Positions 15,697-33,553 of a stretch of DNA of 64,000 nt are shown one piece after another (positions within the stretch are counted from its first letter, which is position 1; every line of letters begins with the position of its first letter). The stretch is from Streptomyces alboniger (lineage in GTDB: Bacteria; Actinomycetota; Actinomycetes; Streptomycetales; Streptomycetaceae), in NCBI RefSeq assembly GCF_008704395.1, contig NZ_CP023695.1:4650001-4714000 (forward strand). Direction: 5' to 3'. Made by a program: the position numbers and the translations under genes. Below the pieces are notes generated by a model, which searched no databases, had not been told where the DNA came from, and saw only the letters and a list, made by a program, of their open reading frames with translations.

Positions 15697-18600
15697 TTGG
15701 CCGCCTCGCGCACTGCCTCGACCGCGAATACGAACAACGGCGCCAGCACCGCCCCGCTGCGCATTTCCTTTGCAAAGATCAAGGAGCCCCTCGAGGTTCC
15801 GAACCTTCTTGCGCTGCAGACCGAGAGCTTTGACTGGCTGCTCGGCAATGACGCGTGGAAGGCTCGTGTCGAGGCGGCTCTGGAAAGCGGACAGGACGTC
15901 CCCACCAAGTCCGGTCTGGAGGAGATCTTCGAGGAGATCTCCCCGATCGAGGACTTCTCCGGGTCGATGTCCCTGACGTTCCGCGACCACCGTTTCGAGC
16001 CTCCCAAGAACTCGATCGACGAGTGCAAGGAGCGCGACTTCACGTTCGCCGCCCCGCTCTTCGTCACCGCCGAGTTCACCAACAACGAGACCGGCGAGAT
16101 CAAGTCCCAGACGGTCTTCATGGGCGACTTCCCGCTCATGACCAACAAGGGCACCTTCGTCATCAACGGCACCGAGCGTGTCGTCGTGTCGCAGCTGGTC
16201 CGTTCGCCGGGTGTCTACTTCGATTCCTCGATCGACAAGACGTCCGACAAGGACATCTTCTCCGCCAAGATCATCCCGTCCCGGGGTGCCTGGCTGGAGA
16301 TGGAGATCGACAAGCGCGACATGGTCGGTGTACGCATCGACCGCAAGCGCAAGCAGTCGGTCACCGTTCTGCTCAAGGCTCTCGGTTGGACGACCGAGCA
16401 GATCCTCGAGGAGTTCGGCGAGTACGAGTCCATGCGCGCCACCCTGGAGAAGGACCACACCCAGGGCCAGGACGACGCGCTGCTCGACATCTACCGCAAG
16501 CTCCGTCCGGGCGAGCCGCCGACCCGTGAGGCCGCTCAGACGCTGCTTGAGAACCTCTACTTCAACCCCAAGCGCTACGACCTCGCGAAGGTCGGCCGCT
16601 ACAAGGTCAACAAGAAGCTGGGTGCGGACGCTCCGCTCGACGCGGGCATCCTCACGGTCGAGGACATCATCGCCTCGATCAAGTACCTGGTGAAGCTGCA
16701 CGCCGGTGAGACCGAGACCGTTGGCGACAGCGGTACGTCGATCGTCGTCGAGACCGACGACATCGACCACTTCGGCAACCGCCGTCTGCGCAACGTCGGC
16801 GAGCTCATCCAGAACCAGGTCCGCACGGGTCTGGCTCGTATGGAGCGCGTCGTCCGCGAGCGCATGACGACTCAGGACGTCGAGGCGATCACGCCGCAGA
16901 CCCTGATCAACATCCGGCCGGTCGTCGCCTCCATCAAGGAGTTCTTCGGCACCAGCCAGCTGTCGCAGTTCATGGACCAGAACAACCCGCTGTCGGGTCT
17001 CACCCACAAGCGCCGCCTGTCGGCGCTCGGTCCGGGTGGTCTCTCCCGTGAGCGGGCCGGCTTCGAGGTCCGTGACGTGCACCCGTCTCACTACGGCCGC
17101 ATGTGCCCGATTGAGACCCCTGAAGGCCCGAACATCGGTCTGATCGGTTCGCTCGCCTCCTACGGCCGCGTCAACGCGTTCGGCTTCGTCGAGACGCCGT
17201 ACCGCAAGGTCGTCGAGGGCCAGGTCACCGACGACGTCGACTACCTGACGGCCGACGAGGAGGACCGCTTCGTCATCGCGCAGGCCAACGCGCCGCTGAC
17301 GGACGACCTCCACTTCGCCGAGGCCCGCGTCCTGATCCGCCGCCGTGGCGGAGAGATCGACTACGTGCCCGGCACGGACGTCGACTACATGGACGTCTCG
17401 CCGCGCCAGATGGTGTCGGTCGCGACCGCCATGATCCCGTTCCTCGAGCACGACGACGCCAACCGTGCCCTCATGGGCGCGAACATGATGCGTCAGGCCG
17501 TGCCGCTGATCACCGCCGAGGCTCCCCTCGTCGGCACCGGCATGGAGTACCGCTGCGCGGTCGACGCCGGTGACGTGATCAAGGCCGAGAAGGCGGGTGT
17601 GGTCCAGGAGGTCTCCGCGGACTACGTCACCGTCACCAACGACGACGGCACGTACACCACGTACCGCATCGCCAAGTTCTCCCGGTCGAACCAGGGCACC
17701 TCCGTCAACCAGAAGGTTGTCGTCGACGAGGGCGCCCGCGTGATCGAGGGCCAGGTCCTGGCCGACGGTCCCGCGACCGAAGAGGGCGAGATGGCCCTCG
17801 GCAAGAACCTGCTCGTCGCGTTCATGCCCTGGGAAGGTCACAACTACGAGGACGCGATCATCCTGTCGCAGCGCCTCGTGCAGGACGACGTCCTCTCCTC
17901 GATCCACATCGAGGAGCACGAGGTCGACGCCCGTGACACCAAGCTCGGCCCGGAGGAGATCACCCGGGACATCCCGAACGTCTCCGAGGAGGTCCTCGCC
18001 GACCTCGACGAGCGCGGCATCATCCGTATCGGTGCCGAGGTCGTCGCCGGCGACATCCTCGTCGGCAAGGTCACGCCCAAGGGTGAGACCGAGCTGACGC
18101 CCGAGGAGCGCCTGCTCCGCGCGATCTTCGGTGAGAAGGCGCGCGAGGTGCGCGACACCTCGCTGAAGGTGCCGCACGGTGAGATCGGCAAGGTCATCGG
18201 CGTCCGCGTCTTCGACCGTGAAGAGGGCGACGAGCTGCCGCCGGGCGTGAACCAGCTGGTTCGTGTCTACGTGGCGCAGAAGCGCAAGATCACGGACGGC
18301 GACAAGCTCGCGGGCCGCCACGGCAACAAGGGTGTTATCTCGAAGATCCTTCCGATCGAGGACATGCCGTTCCTCGAGGACGGAACTCCGGTCGACATCA
18401 TCCTCAACCCGCTGGGTGTGCCGTCCCGAATGAACCCGGGACAGGTCCTGGAGATCCACCTCGGCTGGCTCGCCAGCCGTGGCTGGGACGTCTCCGGCCT
18501 CGCGGACGAGTGGGCGCAGCGCCTCCAGGCCATCGGCGCCGACAAGGTCGACCCCGGCACGAACGTCGCCACCCCCGTCTTCGACGGTGCGCGTGAGGAC

Positions 18601-19182
18601 GAGCTGGCCGGTCTGCTCCAACACACCATCCCGAACCGCGACGGCGAGCGCATGGTGCTCCCGACCGGCAAGGCGCGCCTGTTCGACGGCCGCTCCGGCG
18701 AGCCGTTCCCGGACCCGATCTCGGTCGGGTACATGTACATCCTCAAGCTGCACCACCTGGTCGACGACAAGCTGCACGCCCGTTCGACCGGTCCGTACTC
18801 GATGATCACCCAGCAGCCGCTGGGTGGTAAGGCACAGTTCGGTGGTCAGCGCTTCGGTGAGATGGAGGTGTGGGCGCTTGAGGCTTATGGCGCCGCGTAC
18901 GCCCTTCAGGAGCTCCTGACGATCAAGTCCGACGACGTGACCGGCCGCGTGAAGGTCTACGAGGCCATCGTCAAGGGCGAGAACATCCCCGAGCCCGGCA
19001 TTCCCGAGTCCTTCAAGGTGCTCATCAAGGAAATGCAGTCGCTCTGCCTCAACGTGGAGGTGCTGTCCTCGGACGGCATGTCCATCGAGATGCGCGACAC
19101 CGACGAGGACGTCTTCCGCGCGGCGGAGGAGCTCGGCATCGACCTGTCCCGGCGCGAGCCGAGCAGCGTCGAAGAGGTCTGA
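15697..19182 (+). CDS. rpoB: RNA polymerase beta subunit
   Basis: The protein has 1161 residues from a TTG start at 15697, preceded by GGAAGGA nine bases earlier. This gives the N-terminus MAASRTAST, which I recall for Streptomyces RpoB. An upstream in-frame GTG at 15667 has no ribosome-binding site. The rifampicin-binding region (about residues 418-446; [14 protein letters not shown] then [11 protein letters not shown]) has the sensitive consensus with Ser, Asp, His and Ser intact. The C-terminus holds the [15 protein letters not shown] clamp segment. rpoC follows after about 98 bases. Confidence 0.97.
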   Translation: MAASRTASTANTNNGASTAPLRISFAKIKEPLEVPNLLALQTESFDWLLGNDAWKARVEAALESGQDVPTKSGLEEIFEEISPIEDFSGSMSLTFRDHRFEPPKNSIDECKERDFTFAAPLFVTAEFTNNETGEIKSQTVFMGDFPLMTNKGTFVINGTERVVVSQLVRSPGVYFDSSIDKTSDKDIFSAKIIPSRGAWLEMEIDKRDMVGVRIDRKRKQSVTVLLKALGWTTEQILEEFGEYESMRATLEKDHTQGQDDALLDIYRKLRPGEPPTREAAQTLLENLYFNPKRYDLAKVGRYKVNKKLGADAPLDAGILTVEDIIASIKYLVKLHAGETETVGDSGTSIVVETDDIDHFGNRRLRNVGELIQNQVRTGLARMERVVRERMTTQDVEAITPQTLINIRPVVASIKEFFGTSQLSQFMDQNNPLSGLTHKRRLSALGPGGLSRERAGFEVRDVHPSHYGRMCPIETPEGPNIGLIGSLASYGRVNAFGFVETPYRKVVEGQVTDDVDYLTADEEDRFVIAQANAPLTDDLHFAEARVLIRRRGGEIDYVPGTDVDYMDVSPRQMVSVATAMIPFLEHDDANRALMGANMMRQAVPLITAEAPLVGTGMEYRCAVDAGDVIKAEKAGVVQEVSADYVTVTNDDGTYTTYRIAKFSRSNQGTSVNQKVVVDEGARVIEGQVLADGPATEEGEMALGKNLLVAFMPWEGHNYEDAIILSQRLVQDDVLSSIHIEEHEVDARDTKLGPEEITRDIPNVSEEVLADLDERGIIRIGAEVVAGDILVGKVTPKGETELTPEERLLRAIFGEKAREVRDTSLKVPHGEIGKVIGVRVFDREEGDELPPGVNQLVRVYVAQKRKITDGDKLAGRHGNKGVISKILPIEDMPFLEDGTPVDIILNPLGVPSRMNPGQVLEIHLGWLASRGWDVSGLADEWAQRLQAIGADKVDPGTNVATPVFDGAREDELAGLLQHTIPNRDGERMVLPTGKARLFDGRSGEPFPDPISVGYMYILKLHHLVDDKLHARSTGPYSMITQQPLGGKAQFGGQRFGEMEVWALEAYGAAYALQELLTIKSDDVTGRVKVYEAIVKGENIPEPGIPESFKVLIKEMQSLCLNVEVLSSDGMSIEMRDTDEDVFRAAEELGIDLSRREPSSVEEV

Positions 19183-19280
19183 CGGGTCTGGTCGGGGCCT
19201 CCTCGTGAGGCCCCGGCCCTGCCCCGGACCCGTACAGACCATGATTGAGACTCGACCCCGAAAGAGGGATTGACGACAAA

Positions 19281-23195
<3,915 letters not shown>

Positions 23196-23231
23196 GCGGT
23201 AGTACGTCCCTTTAGGGGCGTATCAGGCGCC

Positions 23232-23269
23232 CACAGGGCGGTCTCTCCTCGCGGAGCGGCCGCCCTGTG
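23232..23269 (+). terminator. Terminator after rpoC
   Basis: CACAGGGCGG (23232-23241) pairs with CCGCCCTGTG (23260-23269), with TCTCC/GGAG inside, then TCGTATGTT. Confidence 0.8.
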
Positions 23270-23312
23270 TCGTATGTTGCGGGCCGGTGTGTCCCCCGCG
23301 TGGGCATTTGTT

Positions 23313-23341
23313 TTGACCAGAGGCGATGAGGTAGGTACGCT
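23313..23341 (+). promoter_or_regulatory. str operon promoter
   Basis: TTGACC (23313-23318), a 17-bp spacer and TACGCT (23336-23341) form the promoter. The -10 region GGTACGCTC is identical to that of the S10 operon promoter, pointing to shared control of the two operons. Confidence 0.75.
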
Positions 23342-23431
23342 CAGACCTTGTGCCTGGGGTGTGCCTGGGCTCGTGCGCGTGTCATCAGCCGCATCGCGAG
23401 TCCGTCAACGGCCACCGCAATCTGCGCTTCT

Positions 23432-23486
23432 TCCCGCCTTGCGGCGGGAGTCCGCAGGATTCGACACACCCGACCGCGTGGGTCGG
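23432..23486 (+). promoter_or_regulatory. str leader: two hairpins including the shared CCGACC/GGTCGG element
   Basis: Hairpin 1 is TCCCGCC-TTGC-GGCGGGA (23432-23449). Hairpin 2 is CCGACC-GCGTG-GGTCGG (23470-23486). Hairpin 2 and its left flank (CGACACA) recur almost exactly in the S10 leader at 28365-28389. It ends 50 bases before the rpsL start codon. The rest of the roughly 190-base leader holds no coding frame I trust. Confidence 0.6.
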
Positions 23487-23536
23487 CGACGTTCCAGGTT
23501 AGCTTTACTATTCGGCACACAGAAACCGGAGAAGTA

Positions 23537-23908
23537 GTGCCTACGATCCAGCAGCTGGTCCGTAAGGGCCGGCAGGACAAGGTCGAGAAGAACAAGACGC
23601 CCGCACTCGAGGGTTCGCCCCAGCGCCGTGGCGTCTGCACGCGTGTGTTCACGACCACCCCGAAGAAGCCGAACTCGGCCCTCCGTAAGGTCGCGCGTGT
23701 GCGTCTGACCTCCGGGATCGAGGTCACGGCTTACATTCCGGGTGAGGGACACAATCTGCAGGAGCACTCCATCGTGCTCGTGCGTGGTGGCCGTGTGAAG
23801 GACCTGCCTGGTGTTCGCTACAAGATCATCCGCGGTTCCCTCGACACCCAGGGTGTCAAGAACCGCAAGCAGGCCCGCAGCCGCTACGGCGCCAAGAAGG
23901 AGAAGTAA
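23537..23908 (+). CDS. rpsL: 30S ribosomal protein S12
   Basis: This 123-residue protein starts at a GTG with GGAGAAG upstream. It is a decoding-centre protein. Lys43 in TTTPKKPNS and Lys88 in GGRVKDLPG, whose change gives streptomycin resistance, are both wild-type. rpsG starts two bases after the stop, so the pair is translationally coupled. It is the first gene of the str operon. Confidence 0.98.
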   Translation: MPTIQQLVRKGRQDKVEKNKTPALEGSPQRRGVCTRVFTTTPKKPNSALRKVARVRLTSGIEVTAYIPGEGHNLQEHSIVLVRGGRVKDLPGVRYKIIRGSLDTQGVKNRKQARSRYGAKKEK

Positions 23909-23910
23909 GA

Positions 23911-24381
23911 ATGCCTCGTAAGGGCCCCGCCCCGAAGCGCCCGGTCATCATCGACCCGGTCTACGGTTCTCCTCTGGTGACCTCCCTCATCAACAAGGTG
24001 CTGCTGAACGGCAAGCGCTCCACCGCCGAGCGCATCGTGTACGGCGCCATGGAGGGCCTGCGCGAGAAGACCGGCAACGACCCGGTCATCACGCTGAAGC
24101 GCGCGCTTGAGAACATCAAGCCGACCCTCGAGGTCAAGTCCCGCCGCGTCGGTGGCGCCACGTACCAGGTGCCGATCGAGGTCAAGCCCGGTCGTGCCAA
24201 CACCCTGGCGCTGCGCTGGCTGGTCGGTTACTCCCGCGCCCGTCGCGAGAAGACCATGACCGAGCGTCTGCTCAACGAGCTCCTCGACGCCTCCAACGGC
24301 CTCGGTGCCGCTGTGAAGAAGCGCGAGGACACCCACAAGATGGCCGAGTCCAACAAGGCCTTCGCGCACTACCGCTGGTAG
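23911..24381 (+). CDS. rpsG: 30S ribosomal protein S7
   Basis: This 156-residue protein nucleates assembly of the 30S head by binding the 16S rRNA 3' domain. The conserved N-terminal PRKGPAPKR and the central [11 protein letters not shown] beta-hairpin that reaches the E site are intact. It lies between rpsL and fusA in the standard order. Confidence 0.98.
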   Translation: MPRKGPAPKRPVIIDPVYGSPLVTSLINKVLLNGKRSTAERIVYGAMEGLREKTGNDPVITLKRALENIKPTLEVKSRRVGGATYQVPIEVKPGRANTLALRWLVGYSRARREKTMTERLLNELLDASNGLGAAVKKREDTHKMAESNKAFAHYRW

Positions 24382-24420
24382 TCGCTCCCCACATCGAGAC
24401 CGAGAGAAGACTGAGCCGAC

Positions 24421-26547
<2,127 letters not shown>

Positions 26548-26571
26548 CTCACCCCAGTTAACGCTTTAGGC

Positions 26572-26620
26572 TTGACACCATCCGCCGGGGTTCGACCCCG
26601 TAAGGCAAGAACCCCGGCGG
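26572..26620 (+). promoter_or_regulatory. fusA-tuf intergenic hairpin with perfect -35
   Basis: A consensus TTGACA (26572-26577) is followed by a 12-bp perfect stem, CCGCCGGGGTTC (26582-26593) with GAACCCCGGCGG (26609-26620). tuf in Streptomyces has been reported to be transcribed also from a promoter in this interval. Here the -10 is poor and the stem has no U tail, so the roles of the two elements are unclear. Confidence 0.5.
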
Positions 26621-26690
26621 CTGGCTTCCCAGCAAAGATCACCTGGCGCCGATGAAGCAAGGCGTACAGAACCACTCCCAGGAGGACCCA

Positions 26691-27884
<1,194 letters not shown>

Positions 27885-27960
27885 GCTCCTCGCTTGCTTG
27901 CGGATCGGGGAGACCCGGTCGCTCTGAACTGAGCGCATCGCAGTACAGGCAGTACCGGGA

Positions 27961-27990
27961 GGGTCCGTACGACTTCGGTCGTGCGGGCCC
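27961..27990 (+). terminator. Terminator after tuf
   Basis: GGGTCCGTACGAC (27961-27973) pairs with GTCGTGCGGGCCC (27978-27990) through a TTCG tetraloop, with two T-G wobbles, then TTTCGG. Bases 27885-27960 contain nothing else recognisable. Confidence 0.75.
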
Positions 27991-28043
27991 TTTCGGCGTG
28001 TGGTGAGCAGCCCTGCCGACGCCACGCCGGGCCCGCCCCGGGT

Positions 28044-28071
28044 TTGACCTTCGTCACTCACCGGGTACGCT
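28044..28071 (+). promoter_or_regulatory. S10 operon promoter
   Basis: TTGACC (28044-28049), a 16-bp spacer and TACGCT (28066-28071). Both hexamers equal those of the str promoter at 23313-23341. The leader that follows is about 375 bases, long enough to hold control structures. Confidence 0.7.
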
Positions 28072-28331
28072 CTTCGGCTCGATTGGCCCCGAGCGTGCCT
28101 CGTATGGCAGACTGTCCTGGTTGCTCGGTTGAGTGCCGATGCTGTGCGCCTCCCGCCGGGAGGACCGGAAGCGAGTCCCACAGTACTCGTCGCCTTATCT
28201 GTCGTTCGCGGCAGCGCTTGGGCGGAAGTACGGGAATCTTTCGGGAAGTGCGGTGCGGTGGCTCGACCAGGCGCCCGGTGGGTTTCTTCCCCCGGACCCG
28301 CGGTCATCAGGGCCGCAGCCCCTGGCAGGGA

Positions 28332-28389
28332 TTCTCCTTCGGGAGAACTGTGTGAACGGGACTGCGACACGCCCGACCGCGTGGGTCGG
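28332..28389 (+). promoter_or_regulatory. S10 leader: two hairpins including the shared CCGACC/GGTCGG element
   Basis: Hairpin 1 is TTCTCC-TTCG-GGAGAA (28332-28347), a UUCG-capped stem. Hairpin 2, CCGACC-GCGTG-GGTCGG (28373-28389), is identical to that in the str leader and has the matching left flank CGACACG. It ends 64 bases before rpsJ. The earlier part of the leader (28078-28331) shows another small stem, CTCCC-GCC-GGGAG, near 28148, and no coding frame I trust. Confidence 0.6.
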
Positions 28390-28453
28390 AGGAAGTAGAA
28401 AAAAGGGCCTTCCGGGGGCCAGAGCGTTCGAGACGAAGGACTACTAAGTAGCC

Positions 28454-28762
28454 ATGGCGGGACAGAAGATCCGCATCCGGCTCAAGGCCTACGACCACGA
28501 GGTCATCGACTCTTCGGCGAAGAAGATCGTCGAGACGGTGACTCGCACTGGTGCGTCGGTCGCGGGCCCGGTGCCGCTGCCCACTGAGAAGAACGTGTAC
28601 TGCGTCATCAAGTCGCCGCACAAGTACAAGGACTCTCGCGAGCACTTCGAGATGCGCACGCACAAGCGCCTGATCGACATCCTCGACCCGACCCCCAAGA
28701 CCGTTGACTCGCTGATGCGCCTGGACCTTCCGGCCGGCGTTGACATCGAGATCAAGCTCTGA
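28454..28762 (+). CDS. rpsJ: 30S ribosomal protein S10 (NusE)
   Basis: This 102-residue protein of the 30S head also acts as NusE, pairing with NusB and NusG in antitermination. The long beta-hairpin segment and the C-terminal [12 protein letters not shown] are typical. It is the first gene of the S10 cluster, with rplC 14 bases later. Confidence 0.98.
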   Translation: MAGQKIRIRLKAYDHEVIDSSAKKIVETVTRTGASVAGPVPLPTEKNVYCVIKSPHKYKDSREHFEMRTHKRLIDILDPTPKTVDSLMRLDLPAGVDIEIKL

Positions 28763-28776
28763 AGGGCGCGAAGAAG

Positions 28777-29421
28777 ATGACCAAGCAGATCAAGGGCATC
28801 CTGGGCGAGAAGCTCGGCATGACCCAGGTCTGGGACGAGAACAACCGTGTCGTCCCGGTGACCGTGGTCAAGGCCGGGCCCTGCGTCGTTACCCAGGTCC
28901 GTACGAATGACAGCGACGGCTACGAGTCGGTCCAGATCGCCTTCGGCGAGATCGACCCGCGCAAGGTGAACAAGCCCCTCAAGGGCCACTTCGCCAAGGC
29001 CGACGTGACCCCCCGTCGCCACCTCGTCGAGATCCGTACCGCTGGTGCCAGCGAGTACACCCTCGGCCAGGAGCTGACTGCCGAGACGTTCGAGGCCGGT
29101 ATCAAGGTCGACGTCACCGGCAAGAGCAAGGGCAAGGGCTTCGCCGGTGTGATGAAGCGTCACAACTTCCACGGCGGCAAGGCCTCCCACGGTGCCCACC
29201 GCGTGCACCGCAAGCCCGGTTCCATCGGTGGCTGTGCCACCCCCGGCCGTGTCTTCAAGGGCATGCGCATGGCGGGTCGCATGGGCAACGAGCGGGTCAC
29301 CACCCAGAACCTGACCGTCCACGCCGTTGACGCGGAGAAGGGTCTGCTGCTCATCAAGGGCGCGGTCCCCGGTCCGAACGGCGGCCTCGTCCTGGTCCGT
29401 ACCGCGGCCAAGGGGGCCTGA
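28777..29421 (+). CDS. rplC: 50S ribosomal protein L3
   Basis: This 214-residue protein has a globular domain on the 50S surface and a long loop (around [16 protein letters not shown]) reaching toward the peptidyl-transferase centre. ATG start with GGGCGCGAAGAAG upstream; rplD begins 8 bases after the stop. Confidence 0.98.
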   Translation: MTKQIKGILGEKLGMTQVWDENNRVVPVTVVKAGPCVVTQVRTNDSDGYESVQIAFGEIDPRKVNKPLKGHFAKADVTPRRHLVEIRTAGASEYTLGQELTAETFEAGIKVDVTGKSKGKGFAGVMKRHNFHGGKASHGAHRVHRKPGSIGGCATPGRVFKGMRMAGRMGNERVTTQNLTVHAVDAEKGLLLIKGAVPGPNGGLVLVRTAAKGA

Positions 29422-29429
29422 GGTAACCC

Positions 29430-30083
29430 ATGAGCACCATTGACATCCTTTCGCCGGCAGGCGACAAGACCGGGACGGTCGAGCTCCCCGCGGAGATCTT
29501 CGACGTCGAGAAGATCAGCATCCCGCTGATCCACCAGGTCGTCGTCGCGCAGCTGGCCGCGGCCCGTCAGGGCACGCACAAGACCAAGACCCGCGGTGAA
29601 GTCCGTGGTGGTGGCAAGAAGCCTTACCGCCAGAAGGGCACCGGCCGCGCGCGCCAGGGTTCGACCCGTGCGCCGCAGTTCGCCGGCGGTGGCGTCGTCC
29701 ACGGCCCCGTGCCGCGTGACTACTCCCAGCGCACCCCCAAGAAGATGAAGGCTGCCGCTCTGCGTCACGCCCTCACCGACCGGGCGCGCAACTCCCGCAT
29801 CCACGTCGTCTCCGGCGTGGTCGAGGGCGAGATCTCCACGAAGGCCGCCAAGAGCCTGCTCGGCAAGGTCAGTGAGCGCAAGAACGTGCTCCTGGTCATC
29901 GAGCGCTCGGACGAGGCCTCGCTGCTCTCCGCCCGCAACCTGCCCCAGGTGCACATCCTGGAGCCGGGCCAGCTGAACACGTACGACGTGCTCGTCTCGG
30001 ACGACGTGGTCTTCACCAAGGCCGCGTTCGAGTCCTTCGTGTCTGGCCCCAAGGCCAATGAGACCGAAGGGAGCGAAGCCTGA
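29430..30083 (+). CDS. rplD: 50S ribosomal protein L4
   Basis: This 217-residue protein lines the exit tunnel with its Gly/Arg/Lys-rich extended loop ([19 protein letters not shown]). In E. coli L4 also represses the S10 operon through its leader; whether the leader here responds is unknown. Its stop shares a base with the rplW start (TGATG), indicating coupling. Confidence 0.98.
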   Translation: MSTIDILSPAGDKTGTVELPAEIFDVEKISIPLIHQVVVAQLAAARQGTHKTKTRGEVRGGGKKPYRQKGTGRARQGSTRAPQFAGGGVVHGPVPRDYSQRTPKKMKAAALRHALTDRARNSRIHVVSGVVEGEISTKAAKSLLGKVSERKNVLLVIERSDEASLLSARNLPQVHILEPGQLNTYDVLVSDDVVFTKAAFESFVSGPKANETEGSEA

Positions 30084-30502
30084 TGGCTATTCGTCACCAG
30101 AGCATCGCGTCCAAGGCTGCGAAGGCCGCCAAGGCCGCGCGCGTCGCCAAGGCGAAGCGCATCGCGACCGAGGGCAAGATCGCCGTTGAGCCCACCCCGC
30201 TGAGCAAGTCCTTCTCGGACCCGCGCGACGTCCTCGTCAAGCCGGTCGTCTCCGAGAAGTCGTACGCGCTGCTCGACGAGGGCAAGTACACGTTCATCGT
30301 GGCCCCCGGCTCCAACAAGACCCAGATCAAGCAGGCCGTCGAGACGGTCTTCTCGGTCAAGGTCACCGGAGTCAACACGATCAACCGTCAGGGCAAGCGC
30401 AAGCGCACCAAGTCTGGTTTCGGCAAGCGTGCCGACACCAAGCGCGCGATTGTGACCCTTGCTGAGGGCGACCGTATCGACATCTTCGGCCAGGCCTCCT
30501 AA
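30083..30502 (+). CDS. rplW: 50S ribosomal protein L23
   Basis: This 139-residue protein is longer than E. coli L23 (100) because of a basic Ala/Lys-rich N-terminal extension of about 40 residues. The conserved core begins near [16 protein letters not shown]23 sits at the tunnel exit and docks trigger factor and SRP. Its ATG overlaps the rplD stop. Confidence 0.97.
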   Translation: MAIRHQSIASKAAKAAKAARVAKAKRIATEGKIAVEPTPLSKSFSDPRDVLVKPVVSEKSYALLDEGKYTFIVAPGSNKTQIKQAVETVFSVKVTGVNTINRQGKRKRTKSGFGKRADTKRAIVTLAEGDRIDIFGQAS

Positions 30503-30541
30503 CGGAGCGCCCTGGTCCGAATATCGGACGAGGACTGAGAA

Positions 30542-31378
30542 ATGGGAATCCGCAAGTACAAGCCGACTACGCCGGGCCGTCGTGGCTCCAGCGTCGCCGA
30601 CTTCGTCGAGGTAACGCGGTCCACGCCGGAGAAGTCGCTGGTTCGCCCGCTGCACAGCAAGGGCGGCCGTAACAACGCCGGTCGGATCACCGTTCGCCAC
30701 CAGGGTGGCGGACACAAGCGCGCCTACCGCGTCATCGACTTCCGTCGTCACGACAAGGACGGCGTGCCGGCGAAGGTCGCGCACATCGAGTACGACCCCA
30801 ACCGCACCGCGCGCATCGCGCTGCTGCACTACGCGGACGGCGAGAAGCGCTACATCCTCGCCCCGCGCGGCACGCAGCAGGGTGACCGGATTGAGAGCGG
30901 CCCCGGTGCCGACATCAAGCCCGGCAACAACCTGGCGCTGCGCAACATCCCGGTCGGTACGACCATCCACGCCATCGAGCTGCGGCCCGGCGGCGGCGCG
31001 AAGTTCGCCCGCTCCGCGGGTGCCTCCGTGCAGCTGCTCGCGAAGGAAGGCGCCATGGCGCACCTTCGTATGCCGTCCGGTGAGATCCGTCTGGTCGACG
31101 TCCGCTGCCGCGCCACCATCGGCGAGGTCGGCAACGCCGAGCAGTCGAACATCAACTGGGGCAAGGCCGGCCGCATGCGCTGGAAGGGCGTCCGCCCGAC
31201 CGTGCGTGGTGTCGTGATGAACCCGGTCGACCACCCGCACGGTGGTGGTGAAGGCAAGACCTCCGGTGGTCGTCACCCGGTCTCGCCGTGGGGCAAGAAG
31301 GAGGGTCGTACTCGTGATCGCAACAAGGCGAGCAACAAGTACATCGTCCGCCGCCGCAAGTCGAACAAGAAGCGCTAG
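30542..31378 (+). CDS. rplB: 50S ribosomal protein L2
   Basis: This 278-residue protein is needed for subunit joining and peptidyl transfer. The C-terminal [13 protein letters not shown] motif with its conserved His is intact. Shine-Dalgarno GAGGACTGAGAA precedes the ATG. Confidence 0.98.
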   Translation: MGIRKYKPTTPGRRGSSVADFVEVTRSTPEKSLVRPLHSKGGRNNAGRITVRHQGGGHKRAYRVIDFRRHDKDGVPAKVAHIEYDPNRTARIALLHYADGEKRYILAPRGTQQGDRIESGPGADIKPGNNLALRNIPVGTTIHAIELRPGGGAKFARSAGASVQLLAKEGAMAHLRMPSGEIRLVDVRCRATIGEVGNAEQSNINWGKAGRMRWKGVRPTVRGVVMNPVDHPHGGGEGKTSGGRHPVSPWGKKEGRTRDRNKASNKYIVRRRKSNKKR

Positions 31379-31390
31379 GAGCGGGTTTAG

Positions 31391-31672
31391 ATGCCGCGCA
31401 GTCTCAAGAAGGGGCCCTTCGTCGACGACCACCTCGTAAAGAAGGTGGACGCCCAGAACGAAGCCGGCACCAAGAACGTCATCAAGACCTGGTCCCGTCG
31501 CTCGATGATCATCCCCAGCATGCTGGGCCACACGATCGCGGTGCACAACGGCAAGACCCACATCCCGGTGTTCGTCACCGAGTCGATGGTCGGCCACAAG
31601 CTCGGCGAGTTCTCGCCGACGCGCACCTTCCGGGGTCACGTCAAGGACGACCGGAAGTCGAAGCGCCGCTAA
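31391..31672 (+). CDS. rpsS: 30S ribosomal protein S19
   Basis: This 93-residue head protein forms a complex with S13 and contacts the 50S subunit. [15 protein letters not shown] and the [16 protein letters not shown] segment are canonical. It lies between rplB and rplV in the standard order. Confidence 0.98.
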   Translation: MPRSLKKGPFVDDHLVKKVDAQNEAGTKNVIKTWSRRSMIIPSMLGHTIAVHNGKTHIPVFVTESMVGHKLGEFSPTRTFRGHVKDDRKSKRR

Positions 31673-31714
31673 GGCGGGGTGGAATCGACTATGACTAACA
31701 CCGAAGGGACAACC

Positions 31715-32062
31715 ATGGAAGCCAGGGCCCAGGCGCGGTACATCCGCGTCACGCCCATGAAGGCCCGCCGCGTGGTGGACCTCATCCGTGGCATGGATGC
31801 CACGGAGGCTCAGGCGGTCCTGCGTTTCGCCCCGCAGGCCGCGAGCGTGCCGGTCGGCAAGGTGCTGGACAGCGCCATTGCCAACGCCGCGCACAACTAC
31901 GACCACACCGACGCCTCTTCGCTGGTCATCAGCGAGGCGTACGTGGATGAGGGCCCGACCCTGAAGCGGTTCCGTCCGCGTGCTCAGGGCCGTGCCTACC
32001 GGATCCGTAAGCGGACCAGCCACATCACCGTGGTCGTCAGCAGCAAGGAAGGAACCCGGTAA
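31715..32062 (+). CDS. rplV: 50S ribosomal protein L22
   Basis: This 115-residue protein lines the exit tunnel with its long beta-hairpin near [17 protein letters not shown]. Three starts are possible. ATG 31715 ([11 protein letters not shown]) is preferred because GAAGGGA lies 5 bases before it; ATG 31691 would add 8 residues and GTG 31679 twelve. Its stop overlaps the rpsC ATG. Confidence 0.95.
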   Translation: MEARAQARYIRVTPMKARRVVDLIRGMDATEAQAVLRFAPQAASVPVGKVLDSAIANAAHNYDHTDASSLVISEAYVDEGPTLKRFRPRAQGRAYRIRKRTSHITVVVSSKEGTR

Positions 32063-32904
32063 TGGGCCAGAAGGTAAACCCGCACGGGTTCCGGCTCGGT
32101 GTCACGACCGACTTCAAGTCGCGTTGGTACGCCGACAAGCTGTACAAGGACTACGTCAAGGAAGACGTCGCCATCCGTCGGATGATGACGTCCGGCATGG
32201 AGCGCGCCGGTATCTCGAAGGTTGAGATCGAGCGCACCCGTGACCGCGTGCGTGTGGACATCCACACCGCTCGTCCCGGCATCGTCATCGGCCGCCGTGG
32301 CGCCGAGGCCGACCGCATCCGCGGTGACCTCGAGAAGCTCACGGGCAAGCAGGTCCAGCTGAACATCCTCGAGGTCAAGAACCCCGAGGTCGACGCTCAG
32401 CTCGTGGCCCAGGCCGTGGCGGAGCAGCTGTCCTCCCGCGTCTCCTTCCGTCGCGCCATGCGTAAGAGCATGCAGTCGGCGATGAAGGCCGGCGCCAAGG
32501 GCATCAAGATCCAGTGTGGTGGCCGTCTCGGCGGCGCCGAGATGTCGCGCTCGGAGTTCTACCGCGAGGGCCGCGTGCCCCTGCACACGCTCCGCGCCAA
32601 CGTCGACTACGGCTTCTTCGAGGCCAAGACGACCTTCGGCCGCATCGGCGTGAAGGTCTGGATCTACAAGGGCGACGTCAAGAACATCGCCGAGGTCCGC
32701 GCCGAGAACGCCGCTGCCCGTGCGGGTAACCGCCCGGCGCGTGGCGGCGGCAACGACCGCCCGGCCCGTGGTGGCCGTGGTGGCGAGCGTGGCGGCCGCG
32801 GCCGCAAGCCGCAGCAGCAGTCCGCGCCGGCTGCCGAGGCCCCCAAGGCCGACGCTCCCGCCGCCGCTGCTCCGGCTGCTGAGAGCACCGGAACGGAGGC
32901 CTGA
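32062..32904 (+). CDS. rpsC: 30S ribosomal protein S3
   Basis: This 280-residue protein has a KH domain with the [11 protein letters not shown] loop, followed by the conserved C-terminal domain at the mRNA entry site. After about residue 215 comes a low-complexity tail with several RGG-like clusters and an Ala/Pro end, about 65 residues longer than the E. coli protein. Confidence 0.97.
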   Translation: MGQKVNPHGFRLGVTTDFKSRWYADKLYKDYVKEDVAIRRMMTSGMERAGISKVEIERTRDRVRVDIHTARPGIVIGRRGAEADRIRGDLEKLTGKQVQLNILEVKNPEVDAQLVAQAVAEQLSSRVSFRRAMRKSMQSAMKAGAKGIKIQCGGRLGGAEMSRSEFYREGRVPLHTLRANVDYGFFEAKTTFGRIGVKVWIYKGDVKNIAEVRAENAAARAGNRPARGGGNDRPARGGRGGERGGRGRKPQQQSAPAAEAPKADAPAAAAPAAESTGTEA

Positions 32905-32909
32905 CCGAA

Positions 32910-33329
32910 ATGCTGATCCCCCGTAGGGTCAAGCACCGCAAGCAGCACCACCCGAAGCGCCGTGGTCAGGCCAAGGGCGGTACGACGGTTGCGTTCGGCG
33001 AGTACGGCATTCAGGCCCTCACGCCGGCGTACGTGACCAACCGCCAGATCGAGGCGGCTCGTATCGCGATGACCCGCCACATCAAGCGTGGCGGCAAGGT
33101 CTGGATCAACATCTACCCGGACCGCCCGCTGACCAAGAAGCCTGCCGAGACCCGCATGGGTTCCGGTAAGGGTTCGCCCGAGTGGTGGGTCGCGAACGTT
33201 CACCCGGGTCGGGTGATGTTCGAGCTGTCCTACCCGAACGAGAAGATTGCTCGTGAGGCGCTCACCCGCGCTGCTCACAAGCTTCCGATGAAGTGCCGCA
33301 TCGTCCGGCGCGAGGCAGGTGAGTCGTGA
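32910..33329 (+). CDS. rplP: 50S ribosomal protein L16
   Basis: This 139-residue protein sits near the A site and helps tRNA accommodation. [15 protein letters not shown] and the [13 protein letters not shown] loop are canonical. Its stop overlaps the rpmC ATG (TGATG). Confidence 0.98.
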   Translation: MLIPRRVKHRKQHHPKRRGQAKGGTTVAFGEYGIQALTPAYVTNRQIEAARIAMTRHIKRGGKVWINIYPDRPLTKKPAETRMGSGKGSPEWWVANVHPGRVMFELSYPNEKIAREALTRAAHKLPMKCRIVRREAGES

Positions 33330-33553
33330 TGTCGGCCGGTACCAAGGCTTCCGAGCTGCGCGATCTGGGCGACGAGGAGCTTGTCAACAAGCTCCGCGAA
33401 GCCAAGGAAGAGCTGTTCAACCTCCGCTTCCAGGCGGCGACGGGCCAGCTCGAGAACCACGGCCGGCTCAAGGCCGTCCGTAAGGACATCGCGCGGATCT
33501 ACACCCTGATGCGTGAGCGCGAGCTGGGCATCGAGACGGTGGAGAGCGCCTGA
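33329..33553 (+). CDS. rpmC: 50S ribosomal protein L29
   Basis: This 74-residue two-helix protein at the tunnel exit contains the conserved [18 protein letters not shown] motif. The ATG at 33329 overlaps the rplP stop; a GTG three bases earlier would add one residue. Its own stop overlaps the rpsQ start. Confidence 0.97.
   Translation: MSAGTKASELRDLGDEELVNKLREAKEELFNLRFQAATGQLENHGRLKAVRKDIARIYTLMRERELGIETVESA

Noticed and set aside
16948..17034. Rifampicin-resistance changes in rpoB
   Set aside because: All classic resistance positions in the [25 protein letters not shown] region carry the sensitive residues.
23660..23805. Streptomycin-resistance changes in rpsL
   Set aside because: Lys43 and Lys88 are both present.
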